Source: Pseudomonas sp. RIT-562 | Lineage (GTDB): Bacteria > Pseudomonadota > Gammaproteobacteria > Pseudomonadales > Pseudomonadaceae | Assembly: GCF_026241895.1 (NCBI RefSeq) | Contig: NZ_JAPJIV010000012.1 | Span: 105,450 to 169,449, forward strand | Direction: 5' to 3' | Length of the DNA: 64,000 nt | In this document: piece by piece, positions 54,001 to 62,510 of the stretch | How positions within the stretch are numbered: the first letter of the stretch is position 1 | Layout of the letters: every line of letters begins with the position of its first letter | Notes under the pieces: generated by a model | Seen by the model: the letters and a program-made list of their open reading frames with translations, nothing else | Told to the model about the DNA's origin: nothing | Databases searched by the model: none | Position numbers and translations under genes: made by a program

Positions 54001-55313
54001 TATTGGTAGAACACGCCTACAACCCGATTCACCGTCGTCACCAATACGATCCTGCCGGCGAACTGACTCACACCCTCGACAAACTGCGCGGTGAGATCAA
54101 GTACGAGTACGAGGCCAACGGCCAACTGCACAGCCGTGACACGGGCAAGTTGGTGGACAGTGAGGAGTTCCGGTACGACGCGGCGGCGAATCGTTTGAAC
54201 TTTAATACCAGTCAGTTTGATCACGTGAAGGACAACCGGATCAAGCAGTGGCGGGATCAGGAATATACCTACGATGCCTGGGGCAACCTGGTTGAAAAGC
54301 GTAGCGGGATGAACCGGCTGCAGACGTTCATGTATGACTGTGAGAATCGGCTGGTTAGGGCTGAGACGTTGGTTGGCGGCAAGTTGGAGAGTACTGGTGA
54401 TTATCGGTATGACAGCTTGGGCCGTCGTGTCGCCAAGGTGTCAGCGGTCAACGGGCTTACCGAACAGAAGAACTTCCTGTGGCAAGGCTTGCGGATGTTG
54501 CGGGAGGAGACGCCGGGGCAGAGTAGCCTTTATGTGTATGAGCCGGGGAGTTACGCGCCACTTGCTCGGGTGGATCAGGTTGAGGGTGGGGAGCAACAGC
54601 TCTATTACTTCCACACCGACCAAATTGGTACGCCGCTGGAGATGACTGACCGGGCGGGGCAGATTGTCTGGCAGGCGACGTATAAGGCTTGGGGGGCGGT
54701 GGAGCGTCTAGACATCAATGCGGTCGAGCAGAATCTGCGGTTTCAGGGGCAGTATTTCGATGATGAGACGGGGCTGCATTACAATACGTTTCGGTATTAT
54801 GATCCGGAGGTGGGGCGGTTTATTACGCAGGATCCGATAGGGCTAGTTGGTAGCGAGAACTTATACCAGTATGCTCCGAACTCTATCGGCTGGACCGACC
54901 CTTGGGGCTGGAGTTGCAATCGCCCGGGTGGTTACAAGGCTAACGACGTTGACGCTCACGGCAACTTGTCGCCGGGCATTAATAGAGCGCCAGGTCATAA
55001 AAATATCCCGGATGACAAGCTCGTACAGTCGCACCATTTTATCCAAGATGAGTGGGCGAAGCGAAACGTTACTGGATATAAAAGAAATCAGGCCCCTGCT
55101 GTTCTTCTGAAAAGTTCATCGGGTGAGCCTCACGCGGTAGTCTCATCTCTCCAGCGGACTAGGCGTAGGCTGTCAGGATTTGGTGGGACTATCAAAGAGG
55201 AGTTTGGTACAGCGTACAAGGAGTTGCTCGATGCAGGTGTTAATCCTGACGCAGCTAAAAAGGCTGCAAGCAAGTCATACAAATATTTTGATTCATTAGG
55301 GGCATTTAAGTGA
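51087..55313 (+). CDS. PrePAAR-Rhs effector with SHH-type nuclease C-terminus
   Basis: The 1,408-residue effector has the prePAAR motif AARFGDEISH at residues 4-13, a first membrane segment (about 18-58), a PAAR-like domain ('SDNVFVNSRKAAHVEKS', 'GSTNVFINGTAAARKGDKITCG', about 75-155), a second hydrophobic region (165-235), and YD-repeat Rhs barrel (240-1275). The barrel ends 'YFHTDQIGTPLEMTDRAG...DPIGLVGSENLYQYAPN...DPWGW', where the tip is released. The 132-residue tip (from 54915) has 'LVQSHHFIQDEWAKRN', a SHH-type HNH/Endo VII motif, predicting a DNase. The tip DNA is markedly AT-richer. Confidence 0.9.
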   Translation: MFEAARFGDEISHTSALGGFLIGAALGIALIATVAIATFTCGFGVALLAGLAAGVGGSLLTSLGEKIGSSFSSPSGTIVIASDNVFVNSRKAAHVEKSIGACDKHPGPVQVAEGSTNVFINGTAAARKGDKITCGATISSGSDNVFIGGGTHRYLPVDDEIPGWLRTTVDILMAVAGAAGGIAQLIKNASQACLKSGMSCVLKFTAGFVAGEVASRYVVGPAIERAVGGLIGNPVDATTGRKVIPDETDFSLPGLMPIDWSRFYASDLTVDSVLGKGWVLPWEQSLRRSGSFVYLTDNQGRTVPFVDVQPGERIYNPHEQVYLVCTEGGHYLLQTLDNIFFYFGEVPDDNNPVPLQRIENALGHFLHFTRTVDGTLTDISATGGVRVHLHYDNPLGRLTDVKRVVDNQAVETLVQYRYDDNGQLIEVINRNNDSVRRFSYADGVMASHSNALGLTCNYRWQNVGDQPRVVEHWTSDGEHFHFRYDIDARTTWITDVLGREAELHYNSDNRVTSSRDFGGEHYVIEIDDTGNMTGLTLPDGNVVKLKYDEYARLVEETDPLGRKIKYQHHHLTTLVTQVDYPDGSTWKARYDAKGNLIAEVDALGHKTEYLNSDDGLPHTIIDATHKSKYLWWNTLAQVERFQDCSGKNTRYRFDERHHLVAVTDALNQTTTLERKPDGEVLRIQHPDGSAESFTYNALGQVLTHTDGKGQTTRLLRTARGLPSSRQDAKGQRIRYEYDQAIRLTALVNENNAAYQFAYDASDRLIEEKRIDNLTRQFSYNLGGHLTRVDEIGYGERAERPQRSTEFERDPIGRLLAKLNADARQDYTYDDADRLLTIERLPTTNGKKLGVSEETLEFSYDLLGRLIKETTPQGALSYDYDPLSNLTTLTLPTGQHLNHLYYGSGHLHQLNLDGQLISDMERDDLHREVLRTQGTLTSCFGYDAMGRKAWQFASTLPAEKLSQILNPGIQPELLVEHAYNPIHRRHQYDPAGELTHTLDKLRGEIKYEYEANGQLHSRDTGKLVDSEEFRYDAAANRLNFNTSQFDHVKDNRIKQWRDQEYTYDAWGNLVEKRSGMNRLQTFMYDCENRLVRAETLVGGKLESTGDYRYDSLGRRVAKVSAVNGLTEQKNFLWQGLRMLREETPGQSSLYVYEPGSYAPLARVDQVEGGEQQLYYFHTDQIGTPLEMTDRAGQIVWQATYKAWGAVERLDINAVEQNLRFQGQYFDDETGLHYNTFRYYDPEVGRFITQDPIGLVGSENLYQYAPNSIGWTDPWGWSCNRPGGYKANDVDAHGNLSPGINRAPGHKNIPDDKLVQSHHFIQDEWAKRNVTGYKRNQAPAVLLKSSSGEPHAVVSSLQRTRRRLSGFGGTIKEEFGTAYKELLDAGVNPDAAKKAASKSYKYFDSLGAFK
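52803..54840. repeat. Rhs core direct repeat, copy 1 (inside the intact effector)
   Basis: This 2,038-bp stretch recurs at 56239-58276 at a constant offset of 3,436 bp, with no insertions or deletions. Long exact runs occur (about 53158-53530 and longer with single mismatches). Confidence 0.9.
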
Positions 55314-55906
55314 CTATAAAATATACGGAAACACATCCCGCAGCATCAGCAAAGTCAATTGCTGGCGTTATCCATACGCTCGGTGTTGATCGAAATGTGT
55401 GGGTTGCGAAATTTTGGGCGCGCTATGATGGCGCATTGCTTAACGATCAAGTTCTGATTTACTCAGTAAGTGATGTCATTGAGCGCAATCAGACGTATGA
55501 AATAGGTAATAGTTTTCCGAGACAGATTGCGATAGGTGATGATTCCGGAGGCAGACTTATTTTGATTGATAAGGTGGCGTCAGAAGTTTTCTATCTAATT
55601 GATTCAGGTGATCCATTTTTGGAAGATGCCGACATTTTTTATTCTATTGACGAACTCCTTGATAATCTTTCCGGAGAGCAGGATTCCACGTTAAATAAAA
55701 TTGATATAGTGGCGGTTGGAGACGATAAGCCAACCTCGCAGGAAGTGCTGGCTATTAAGAAAGGTTTAGGGTTGAGTTTTTCAATAGCTGATATTAAAGC
55801 GAAACTTGAACAGAAAAATGAGGTAATTTTGGCAGATGTCAAAGCGGTCAAATACGAGTCGATTGTAATGTCCTTCCGCCATCTCATTCGATTTGAATCC
55901 TGTTGA
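55310..55906 (+). CDS. SUKH-like (SMI1/KNR4) immunity protein for the SHH tip
   Basis: The GTG start overlaps the Rhs stop by 4 bp (GTGA), a typical toxin-immunity coupling. The 198-residue product has the SUKH-type middle 'YEIGNSFPRQIAIGDDSGGRLILIDKVASEVFYLIDSGDP' and 'FYSIDELLDNL' near the C-terminus. SUKH proteins are common immunity partners of HNH-type toxins. The gene is AT-rich like the toxin tip. It is the last intact gene of the operon. Confidence 0.8.
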   Translation: MTIKYTETHPAASAKSIAGVIHTLGVDRNVWVAKFWARYDGALLNDQVLIYSVSDVIERNQTYEIGNSFPRQIAIGDDSGGRLILIDKVASEVFYLIDSGDPFLEDADIFYSIDELLDNLSGEQDSTLNKIDIVAVGDDKPTSQEVLAIKKGLGLSFSIADIKAKLEQKNEVILADVKAVKYESIVMSFRHLIRFESC

Positions 55907-56112
55907 TTGTGCTTTGTGTGATTTAAAGTTCCTCGCGTTTTTAGAATTGTCAGTGAGCTGAGGTTTAGTTTTTGTTGTTGTGCCTGCGGTGTCGGGGTGT
56001 TGTGCTTTTAATCTCCAGTAGCTTTTTCTAGACTGTTTGTTTTTGATACATGTAAGCTGGGTAAAAAGAGTACAGATTTATCGTTTTAATTTTGGTTATT
56101 AAATAAACTTGT

Positions 56113-58698
56113 GCCTTTTGGTAGTGATGTGCGCGAGCGTGAAGCCGAGATCCACTACAACAGCGATCACCGCGTCACCTCCTGCCGCGACTGCGGGGGC
56201 GAGCACTACGTCATCGAGATCGACGACACCGGCAACCAACTCTGGTCACCCAGGTCGATTACCCTGACGGCAGCACCTGGAAAGCGCGCTACGACGCGAA
56301 GGGCAACCTCATCACCGAGGTCGACGCGCTGGGCCACAAAACCGAATACCTCAACAGCGATGACGGCCTGCCGCACACCATCATCGACGCTACACACAAG
56401 TCCAAATACCTGTGGTGGAACACCTTCGCCCAGGTCGAACGTTTCCAGGATTGCTCGGGCAAGAATACGTATTACCGCTATGACGAGCGTCAGCATTTGG
56501 TCGCCGTCACGGATGCCCTGAACCAGACCACCACTCTGGAACGCAAACCCGACGGCGAAGTGCTGCGCATCCAGCACCCCGACGGCAGCGCCGAGTCCTT
56601 CACCTACAACGCCCTCGGCCAGGTGCTGACGCACACCGACGGCAAAGGCCAGACCACGCGTCTGCTGCGCACCGCCCGCGGCCTGCCGAGCAGCCGCCAG
56701 GACGCCAAGGGCCAGCGCATTCGCTACGAATACGACCAGGCCATCCGCCTGACCGCGCTGGTCAATGAAAACAATGCCGCTTACCAGTTTGCCTACGACG
56801 CTTCCGACCGTCTGATCGAAGAAAAACGCATCGACAACCTGACCCGCCAGTTCAGCTACAACCTCGGCGGGCATCTGACGCGGGTGGATGAAATCGGCTA
56901 CGGCGAACGGGCCGAACGCCCACAGCGCAGTACCGAATTCGAGCGTGACCCAATCGGCCGCCTGTTGACCAAACTTAATGCCGACGCCCGTCAGGACTAC
57001 ACCTACGACGACGCCGACCGCTTGCTTACAATCGAGCGCCTACCCACCGCCAACGGCAAAAAACTCGGCGTCAGCGCAGAGCAACTCGATTTTTCCTACG
57101 ACCTGCTGGGCCGCCTGATCAAGGAGACCACGCCCCAGGGCGCGCTGTCCTACGACTACGATCCACTCAGCAACCTGACCACCCTGACTCTGCCAACTGG
57201 CCAGCACCTGAACCACCTGTATTACGGCAGCGGCCACCTGCACCAACTCAACCTCGACGGCCAGCTCATCAGCGACATGGAACGCGATGACCTGCACCGC
57301 GAGGTGCTGCGCACTCAAGGCAAGCTCACCAGTTGTTTCGGCTACGACGCCATGGGCCGCAAAGCCTGGCAATTCGCCTCAACGTTGCCGGCAGAGAAAC
57401 TCTCACAGATTCTCAATCCCGGCATTCAGCCTGAGCTGTTGGTAGAACACGCCTACAACCCGATCCATCGTCGTCACCAATACGATCCTGCCGGCGAACT
57501 AACTCGTACCCTCGACAAACTGCGCGGTGAGATCAAGTACGAGTACGAAGCTAACGGCCAGCTGCATAGCCGCGACACCGGCAAGTTGGTGGACAGTGAG
57601 GAGTTCCGGTACGACGCAGCGGCGAACCGCTTGAACTTCAATACCAGTCAGTTTGATCACGTCAAAGACAACCGGATCAAGCAGTGGCGGGATCAGGAAT
57701 ATACCTACGATGCCTGGGGCAACCTGATTGAAAAGCGTAGTGGGATGAGCCGGCTGCAGACGTTCAGTTACGACTGTGAGAATCGGTTGGTTAAAGCTGA
57801 GACGTTGGTTGGCGGCAAGCTGGAGAGTACCGGTGATTATCGGTATGACAGCTTGGGACGGCGTGTCGCCAAGGTGTCGGAGGGCAACGGGGTCACTGAA
57901 CAGAAGCATTTTCTGTGGCAGGGATTGCGCATGTTGCGCGAGGAAACGCCGGGGCAGAGCAGCCTTTATGTGTATGAGCCGGGGAGTTACGCGCCACTTG
58001 CTCGGGTGGACCAGGAAGAGGGTGGGGAGCAGACGCTTTATTACTTCCACACTGACCAGATTGGTACGCCGCTGGAGATGACTGACCGGGCGGGGCAGAT
58101 TGTTTGGCAGGCGACGTATAAGGCTTGGGGGGCGGTGGAGCGTCTGGACGTCAATGTAGTCGAGCAGAATCTGCGGTTTCAGGGGCAGTATTTCGATGAT
58201 GAGACGGGGCTGCATTACAATACGTTTCGGTATTATGATCCGGAGGTTGGGCGGTTTATTACGCAGGATCCGATTGGTTTGTTGGGGGGGGATAATCTTT
58301 ATTCCTACGCTGCCAATACCAATGGGTGGATTGATCCTTGGGGCTGGAAGTGTATTCCAAACAAGGTAGCTGGTACGGCACGGGAAGCGCGAGCCAAAGA
58401 AATTTTTGGGAAAAGGTATGGCAAGCAAAATGTTCTTAGTGAAAGATATCTGCGCACTGCTGATGGGAAAATTGCAAAGGATCCGCTTACTGGCGAGGGG
58501 CGTCGGCTCGACTTCGTTGTCAAAAATTCAGATGGCTCAGGTACTGCCAAGGAGATCACTAGTCTTACAGCAGATAAAACTGGGCAACTACTCAAGGAAG
58601 ACCGGATTAGAGAGGCAGGTGGTATTTTTGTAAGGGGGCCCGGGTCGAAAAAGCTTATTGAAGTTTCTGATGTGTCTACTGTTATACGAGCGAAATAG
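56113..58698 (+). pseudogene. Displaced Rhs core and nuclease tip, frameshifted
   Basis: The first part (56113-56238) reads as Rhs in one frame ('REAEIHYNSDHRVTSCRDCGGEHYVIEIDDTGN'); after 56239 the Rhs sequence continues in another frame and is open to the TAG at 58696. Compared with the intact effector, about 120 bp are missing at the junction. There is no chaperone or PAAR region, so it cannot be secreted as it is. The tip (from 58351: 'CIPNKVAGTAREARAK...') has 'RRLDFVV', 'AKEITS' and 'DKTGQLLKED', a PD-(D/E)XK nuclease pattern, and is complete at 115 residues. Confidence 0.85.
56239..58276. repeat. Rhs core direct repeat, copy 2 (in the displaced tip)
   Basis: This is the second copy of the 2,038-bp repeat at 52803-54840. 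It joins the displaced tip in phase, so recombination with copy 1 keeps the reading frame. Its last part also resembles the third copy at 59712-60250. Confidence 0.9.
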
Positions 58699-58708
58699 AG
58701 GTGTTATT

Positions 58709-59029
58709 GTGGTGGATTTAAATTTTACGTTATGTAGTGTTCCTATGCTGCTTAGCCGAAACAAAAGCACAGAATACCAAGAGCGAATGGTCTTAAAGCT
58801 CGCAGTGTTACTGGGTTTTTTAAAAGGCAATAATCTCATATTTACTAATCCTTTTAAATTAGATGGAAGTTTGGATCTTGAGTATATTTTGAAAAAAAAC
58901 GATGCTGCACCTGAATGTGTTGAGCTTTTCAAGAAGGTTATTCCTGGCTGGTTCTCGTATTTAGATAAAGGAGGAGATATAAATAACACCAATCGACTTT
59001 CACAGGGATTAAAAAAGCTAGTTTCTTAG
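58709..59029 (+). CDS. Putative immunity protein for the displaced nuclease tip
   Basis: The 106-residue protein (starting MVDLNFTLCS from a GTG at 58709) begins 10 bp after the tip stop. It is AT-rich and about half identical to the product at 60607-60924, which follows a related tip. Conserved features are 'RNKST.YQE', 'ILKK', 'ELFKK.IP.W' and 'DKGGD.NNT'. The co-conservation with the tip is the main evidence for the immunity role. No family is recognised. Retention in a locus whose toxin cannot be secreted suggests protection against kin. Confidence 0.72.
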   Translation: MVDLNFTLCSVPMLLSRNKSTEYQERMVLKLAVLLGFLKGNNLIFTNPFKLDGSLDLEYILKKNDAAPECVELFKKVIPGWFSYLDKGGDINNTNRLSQGLKKLVS

Positions 59030-59221
59030 TCAATAGAGCTGGTTTTTAGCAGTATCGCGAATGTCGCTATTTTTTGGTGCGCTAAGCCTATTTTTAACAG
59101 TGGGTATAAGCAAAAAAGGCCAGCTGGTCTGCTCGCCATAATTTTAGGGGGGATGGTATGTAGATTAGTTTATATTTGCGTACAGGCTATATTCAATAAA
59201 TTGTTTGAGAGAAATCGATAA
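59030..59221 (+). other. Open hydrophobic frame with no start codon
   Basis: Immediately after the immunity stop, the same frame stays open for 63 codons and reads 'ELVFSSIANVAIFWC...AGLLAIILGGMVCRLVYICVQAIF'. It has no ATG, GTG or TTG start until an internal ATG. It could be the remnant of a small membrane protein or chance. Confidence 0.25.
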
Positions 59222-59310
59222 CAGTGCAAGATCTCTTTAAAGATATGGCAGACATGGTATCCATTATCCTGATAGCTTGGATGGTAGCTTTGTAGCTCTC
59301 GTGGTGGGAA

Positions 59311-59600
59311 AGGTCGTCGAAACCCGGTTAAATAACGCTACGACAATCGCGGCCAGATCATTCAAGTGATCAACCGCACCAGCGATTCATCACACCGCTT
59401 CAGCTACCCTGACGGCGTGATGACCAATCCCAGCAACGCATTGGACCTGAGCTGCCATTACTACTGGGAAACATTCGACGGCAACCCCCGTGGTCGAACA
59501 CTGGACCAGCGAAGCTGAGCATTTCTACTTTCGCTACGACCTCAAGGCCCGCACTTTCAGGGCCACCTATTTGCTGGGCAGCGAGGAGCTTCACTCCAAG
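59311..59600 (+). pseudogene. Degenerate Rhs core fragment
   Basis: The DNA aligns to the Rhs core region around 52320-52580 of the intact effector ('RYDNRGQIIQVINRTSDS', 'SYPDGVMTNPSNALDLSCHYYW', 'VVEHWTSEAEHFYFRYDLKAR') but needs frameshifts. It is a decayed remnant of an older Rhs copy. Confidence 0.75.
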
Positions 59601-59646
59601 GCAGACCTGAGCTTGATCACTGTCGCGGCATCGGCGATGAACGCTA

Positions 59647-59711
59647 CGCCATTTGACCTCGACGAGTTGCAGCGTTATGACCACGATCAGGGCTCGCCCG
59701 ACGATCGCCAG
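59647..59711 (+). pseudogene. vgrG remnant joined to Rhs
   Basis: The segment reads 'FDLDELQRYDHDQGSPDDRQ' and matches 'FELLQHYDHDQGSADDRQ' of the VgrG at 48131-49984. It is directly joined to Rhs sequence at 59712. It is a scrap of a second vgrG captured in the rearrangement. Confidence 0.75.
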
Positions 59712-60597
59712 CGGCAAGCTGGAGAGTACCGGGGCTTATCGTTATGACAGCTTGGGACGGCGTGTCGCCAAGGTGTCGGAGGTCAACGGGGTCACTGAAC
59801 AGAAGCATTTTCTGTGGCAGGGCTTGCGGATGTTGCGTGAGGAGACGCCGGGGCAGAGCAGCCTTTGTGTGTATGAGCCGGGTAGTTATGCGCCACTTGC
59901 TCGGGTGGACCAGGAAGAGGGTGGGGAGCAGACGCTTTATTACTTCCACACTGACCAGATTGGTACGCCGCTGGAGATGACTGACCGGGCGGGGCAGATT
60001 GTTTGGCAGGCGACGTATAAGGCTTGGGGTGCCCTCGAAACGCTGACGGTGAATGAGGTAGAGCAGAACCTGAGGTTTCAGGGGCAGTATTTTGATGACG
60101 AGACGGGGCTGCACTACAACACGTTTCGGTATTACGATCCGCAGGTTGGACGATTTATTACGCAGGATCCGATAGGGTTGTTTGGTGGGTATAATCTTTA
60201 CAGCTACGCTCCGAATACAAATGGTTGGACTGATCCTTGGGGATGGGAATGTATTCCAAACAAGGTGGCAGGTTCGGCTCGAGAAGCTAGAGCTAAAGTG
60301 ATATTTGAAAAAAGATACGGAAAGGCTAACGTTTTAAGCCAAAGGTATTTGCGTAATGCTGAGGGGAAAATAGCCAAGGATCCTTTGACCGGAGAAGGAA
60401 GCCGAATAGATTTTGTCATTAAAAATGCTGATGGTTCTGGCACGGCAAAAGAAGTTGCGAGTTTGACTGCCCCGAAATTTGCCCCGTTAGAAAAAGAAAT
60501 GTGAATACGTGAGTCTGGCGGGCTTTACGTTAGAGAGCCAGGAACTAAAAAATTAATTGAATTGCAAGATATATCTACAGTGATTCGTGCGAAGTAG
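59712..60597 (+). pseudogene. Second displaced Rhs tip, interrupted by a nonsense codon
   Basis: The Rhs end ('GKLESTGAYRYDSLGRRVAKVSEVNGVTEQ') runs in frame to 'DPWGWE' and a tip from 60250 closely related to the 58351 tip. A TGA at 60502-60504 replaces the Arg of 'KEDRIRE'; the rest ('IRESGGLYVREPGTKKLIE...DISTVIRAK') continues in the same frame to TAG at 60595-60597. Near the stop it also differs at the 'DKTGQ' position, which reads 'PKFAP'. The toxin is inactive, but the following immunity gene remains. Confidence 0.85.
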
Positions 60598-60606
60598 GAG
60601 GCTTTA

Positions 60607-60924
60607 ATGAACAATTTAGACTTCACGTTGTGCAGTATACCCATGCTTGCGTCTAGAAATAAAAGTACGGCGTATCAAGAGCAAGTAGTTCTGCGGTATA
60701 CGGTGTTAATGCAATTTCTCAAATCGCACAGCTTGATTGATTTAGAGCCATTTGATAGTGGTGGCAATCTGAAAATGGACTTGATTTTGAAAAAATCCGA
60801 TACTACCGCTCAGGGCCTTGAATTGTTCAAAAAAGCGATACCAGCTTGGCATGCTTATGTAGATAAAGGTGGTGATGTAAATAATACGAGCAAACTTGAA
60901 AAAGCCCTTTTAAAATTGTTGTAA
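60607..60924 (+). CDS. Putative immunity protein of the second displaced tip
   Basis: The 105-residue protein (MNNLDFTLCSIPMLASRNKST...) follows the second tip by 9 bp with AGGAGG at 60597-60602. It is about half identical to the protein at 58709-59029. Its frame is intact while the toxin is not, so selection may act on immunity alone, or the toxin was lost recently. Confidence 0.72.
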   Translation: MNNLDFTLCSIPMLASRNKSTAYQEQVVLRYTVLMQFLKSHSLIDLEPFDSGGNLKMDLILKKSDTTAQGLELFKKAIPAWHAYVDKGGDVNNTSKLEKALLKLL

Positions 60925-61233
60925 TGAGAGCTCTTTATAAATAACAGTGTGCCAGTTGTTAGCTTCCAATTGGCCCTGTAATTAATTTTAAGTCTCGTAA
61001 ATTATATTGCCATTATTTAGTAAAGCATTTTATATCTCCTAATGCTCATTAGGGCTGGCTATTGAACACAATAAGACTGTCGATGAGCATTGGAATGAGC
61101 AGGGTTGTTTCTTTCGCAGTCTGCGCGCAATGACTTTCACAATGATTTCGAGAATATGAGCATCCGTTTTGGCTCCGCACTTAGTGCCAGTGAGGGGAAA
61201 GGCCGCCTATGATTTTAGGTACAGGCAGATATT
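60925..61233. other. Intergenic region without recognised genes
   Basis: This 309-bp stretch is AT-rich at its start, with no convincing coding frame. It separates the last immunity gene from the third Rhs fragment. Confidence 0.5.
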
Positions 61234-61729
61234 CAACCTCATCGCCGAAGTCAACGCGCTGGGCCACAAGACCGAATACCTCAACAGCGATGACGGCCTG
61301 CCGCACACCATCATCGACGCTACCCACAAATCCAAATACCGGTGGTGGAACACCTTCGCCCAGGTCGAACGTTTCCAGGATTGCTCGGGCAAGAATACGT
61401 ATTACCGCTATGACGAGCGTCAGCATTTGGTCGCCGTCACGGATGCGCTGAACCAGACCACCACCCTTGAGCGCAAACCCGACGGCGAAGTGCTGCGCAT
61501 CCAGCACCCCGACGGCAGCGCCGAATCCTTCACCTACAACGCCCTCGGCCAGGTGCTGACGCACACCGACGGCAAAGGCCAGACCACGCGTCTGCTGCGC
61601 ACCGCCCGCGGCCTGCCGAGCAGCCGCCAGGACGCCAAGGGCCAGCGCATTGGTTATGAATACGACCAGGCCATCCGCCTGACCGTGCGGTGCAACGAAA
61701 ACAACGCGTCCTACCAGTTCGGCTGTTGA
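61234..61729 (+). pseudogene. Third Rhs core fragment, truncated at both ends
   Basis: The frame reads as Rhs core ('NLIAEVNALGHKTEYLNSDDGLPHTI...GQRIGYEYDQAIRLTV') matching about 52868-53350 of the intact effector. It stops at a TGA after 'NENNASYQFGC' and has no start, PAAR or tip. It provides a further homologous segment in direct orientation. Confidence 0.85.
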
Positions 61730-61822
61730 TGATTTGTCGTTAAATCTGATGCCGCCATCGCCAGCAAGCCGGCTCACATAGCGATCAGTTACATCCTGGA
61801 ATCAGTCGCGCCGCAGTTTTGT

Positions 61823-61845
61823 AAAAGCCACTCCCCAGGTGGCTC
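61823..61845 (-). terminator. Terminator after the response regulator gene
   Basis: On the minus strand the hairpin gagccacc...ggtggctt is followed by TTTTAC. It lies just beyond the stop of the response-regulator gene. Confidence 0.6.
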
Positions 61846-61847
61846 AC

Positions 61848-62480
61848 TTACCGCGAAATAATCCCATGATCAATCGCATACTTCACCAACGCCGCCGGCT
61901 TATCGATATTCAACTTGCGACGAATACTCAACCGATGCGTCTCCACAGTGCGTACGCTGATATCCAGTTCGCGGGCCATTTCCTTGTTGTTCAGCCCTTG
62001 AGCCATTTTGTACAGCACCTGGCTTTCCCGGGGAGTCAGTTCGTTGTCGGTGTTTTTGTCGGCGATCAGGCGCTGGGCGATTTCGGCGCTGTAGAAGGAG
62101 CCGCCGTTGGCGATGGCGTCGATGGCGGCGATGATTTCCCGGGAGGGTGAGTTTTTCAGGACGTAGCCGCTGGCGCCGGCGCGCACGGATTCACTCACGT
62201 ACTCGTGATTGTCGTACATGCTCAGCACCAGCACTTTGAGCGCCGGGTAGCGGTTGCGCAGCAGCCGGGTGAGTTCCAGGCCGTTCATGTCTTTGAGGCC
62301 GATGTCGACGAGTACCAGGTCGGGTTGGCTGCGGCCGATCATGTCGATGGCGTCTGCGCCGTTTTCGGCTTCACCGACGACTTCCAGGTTGGCCATGACG
62401 GACAGCAGGGCCTTGATGCCGTCGCGGACCAGGGAGTGGTCGTCGACCAGGGCGACGCGGATCGGGGAGGGCAGGTTCAT
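61848..62480 (-). CDS. NarL/FixJ-type (LuxR) response regulator
   Basis: The 210-residue protein has a receiver domain (acidic pair D13/D14, phosphoacceptor D59 in 'LVLVDIGLKD', Lys in 'GYVLKNS') and a LuxR-type helix-turn-helix ('ELTPRESQVLYKMAQGLNNKEMARELDISVRTVETHRLSIRRKL'). It follows its kinase by 30 bp. The target genes are not identifiable from the window. Confidence 0.93.
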   Translation of the reverse strand: MNLPSPIRVALVDDHSLVRDGIKALLSVMANLEVVGEAENGADAIDMIGRSQPDLVLVDIGLKDMNGLELTRLLRNRYPALKVLVLSMYDNHEYVSESVRAGASGYVLKNSPSREIIAAIDAIANGGSFYSAEIAQRLIADKNTDNELTPRESQVLYKMAQGLNNKEMARELDISVRTVETHRLSIRRKLNIDKPAALVKYAIDHGIISR

Positions 62481-62510
62481 CGCGGCTATTCACTCTTGTT
62501 GTGGGGGTGA

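Noticed and set aside
55907..61847. Prophage or IS element as the cause of the AT-rich region
   Set aside because: No integrase, transposase, terminal repeats or phage structural genes are seen. Rhs tip exchange explains the content.
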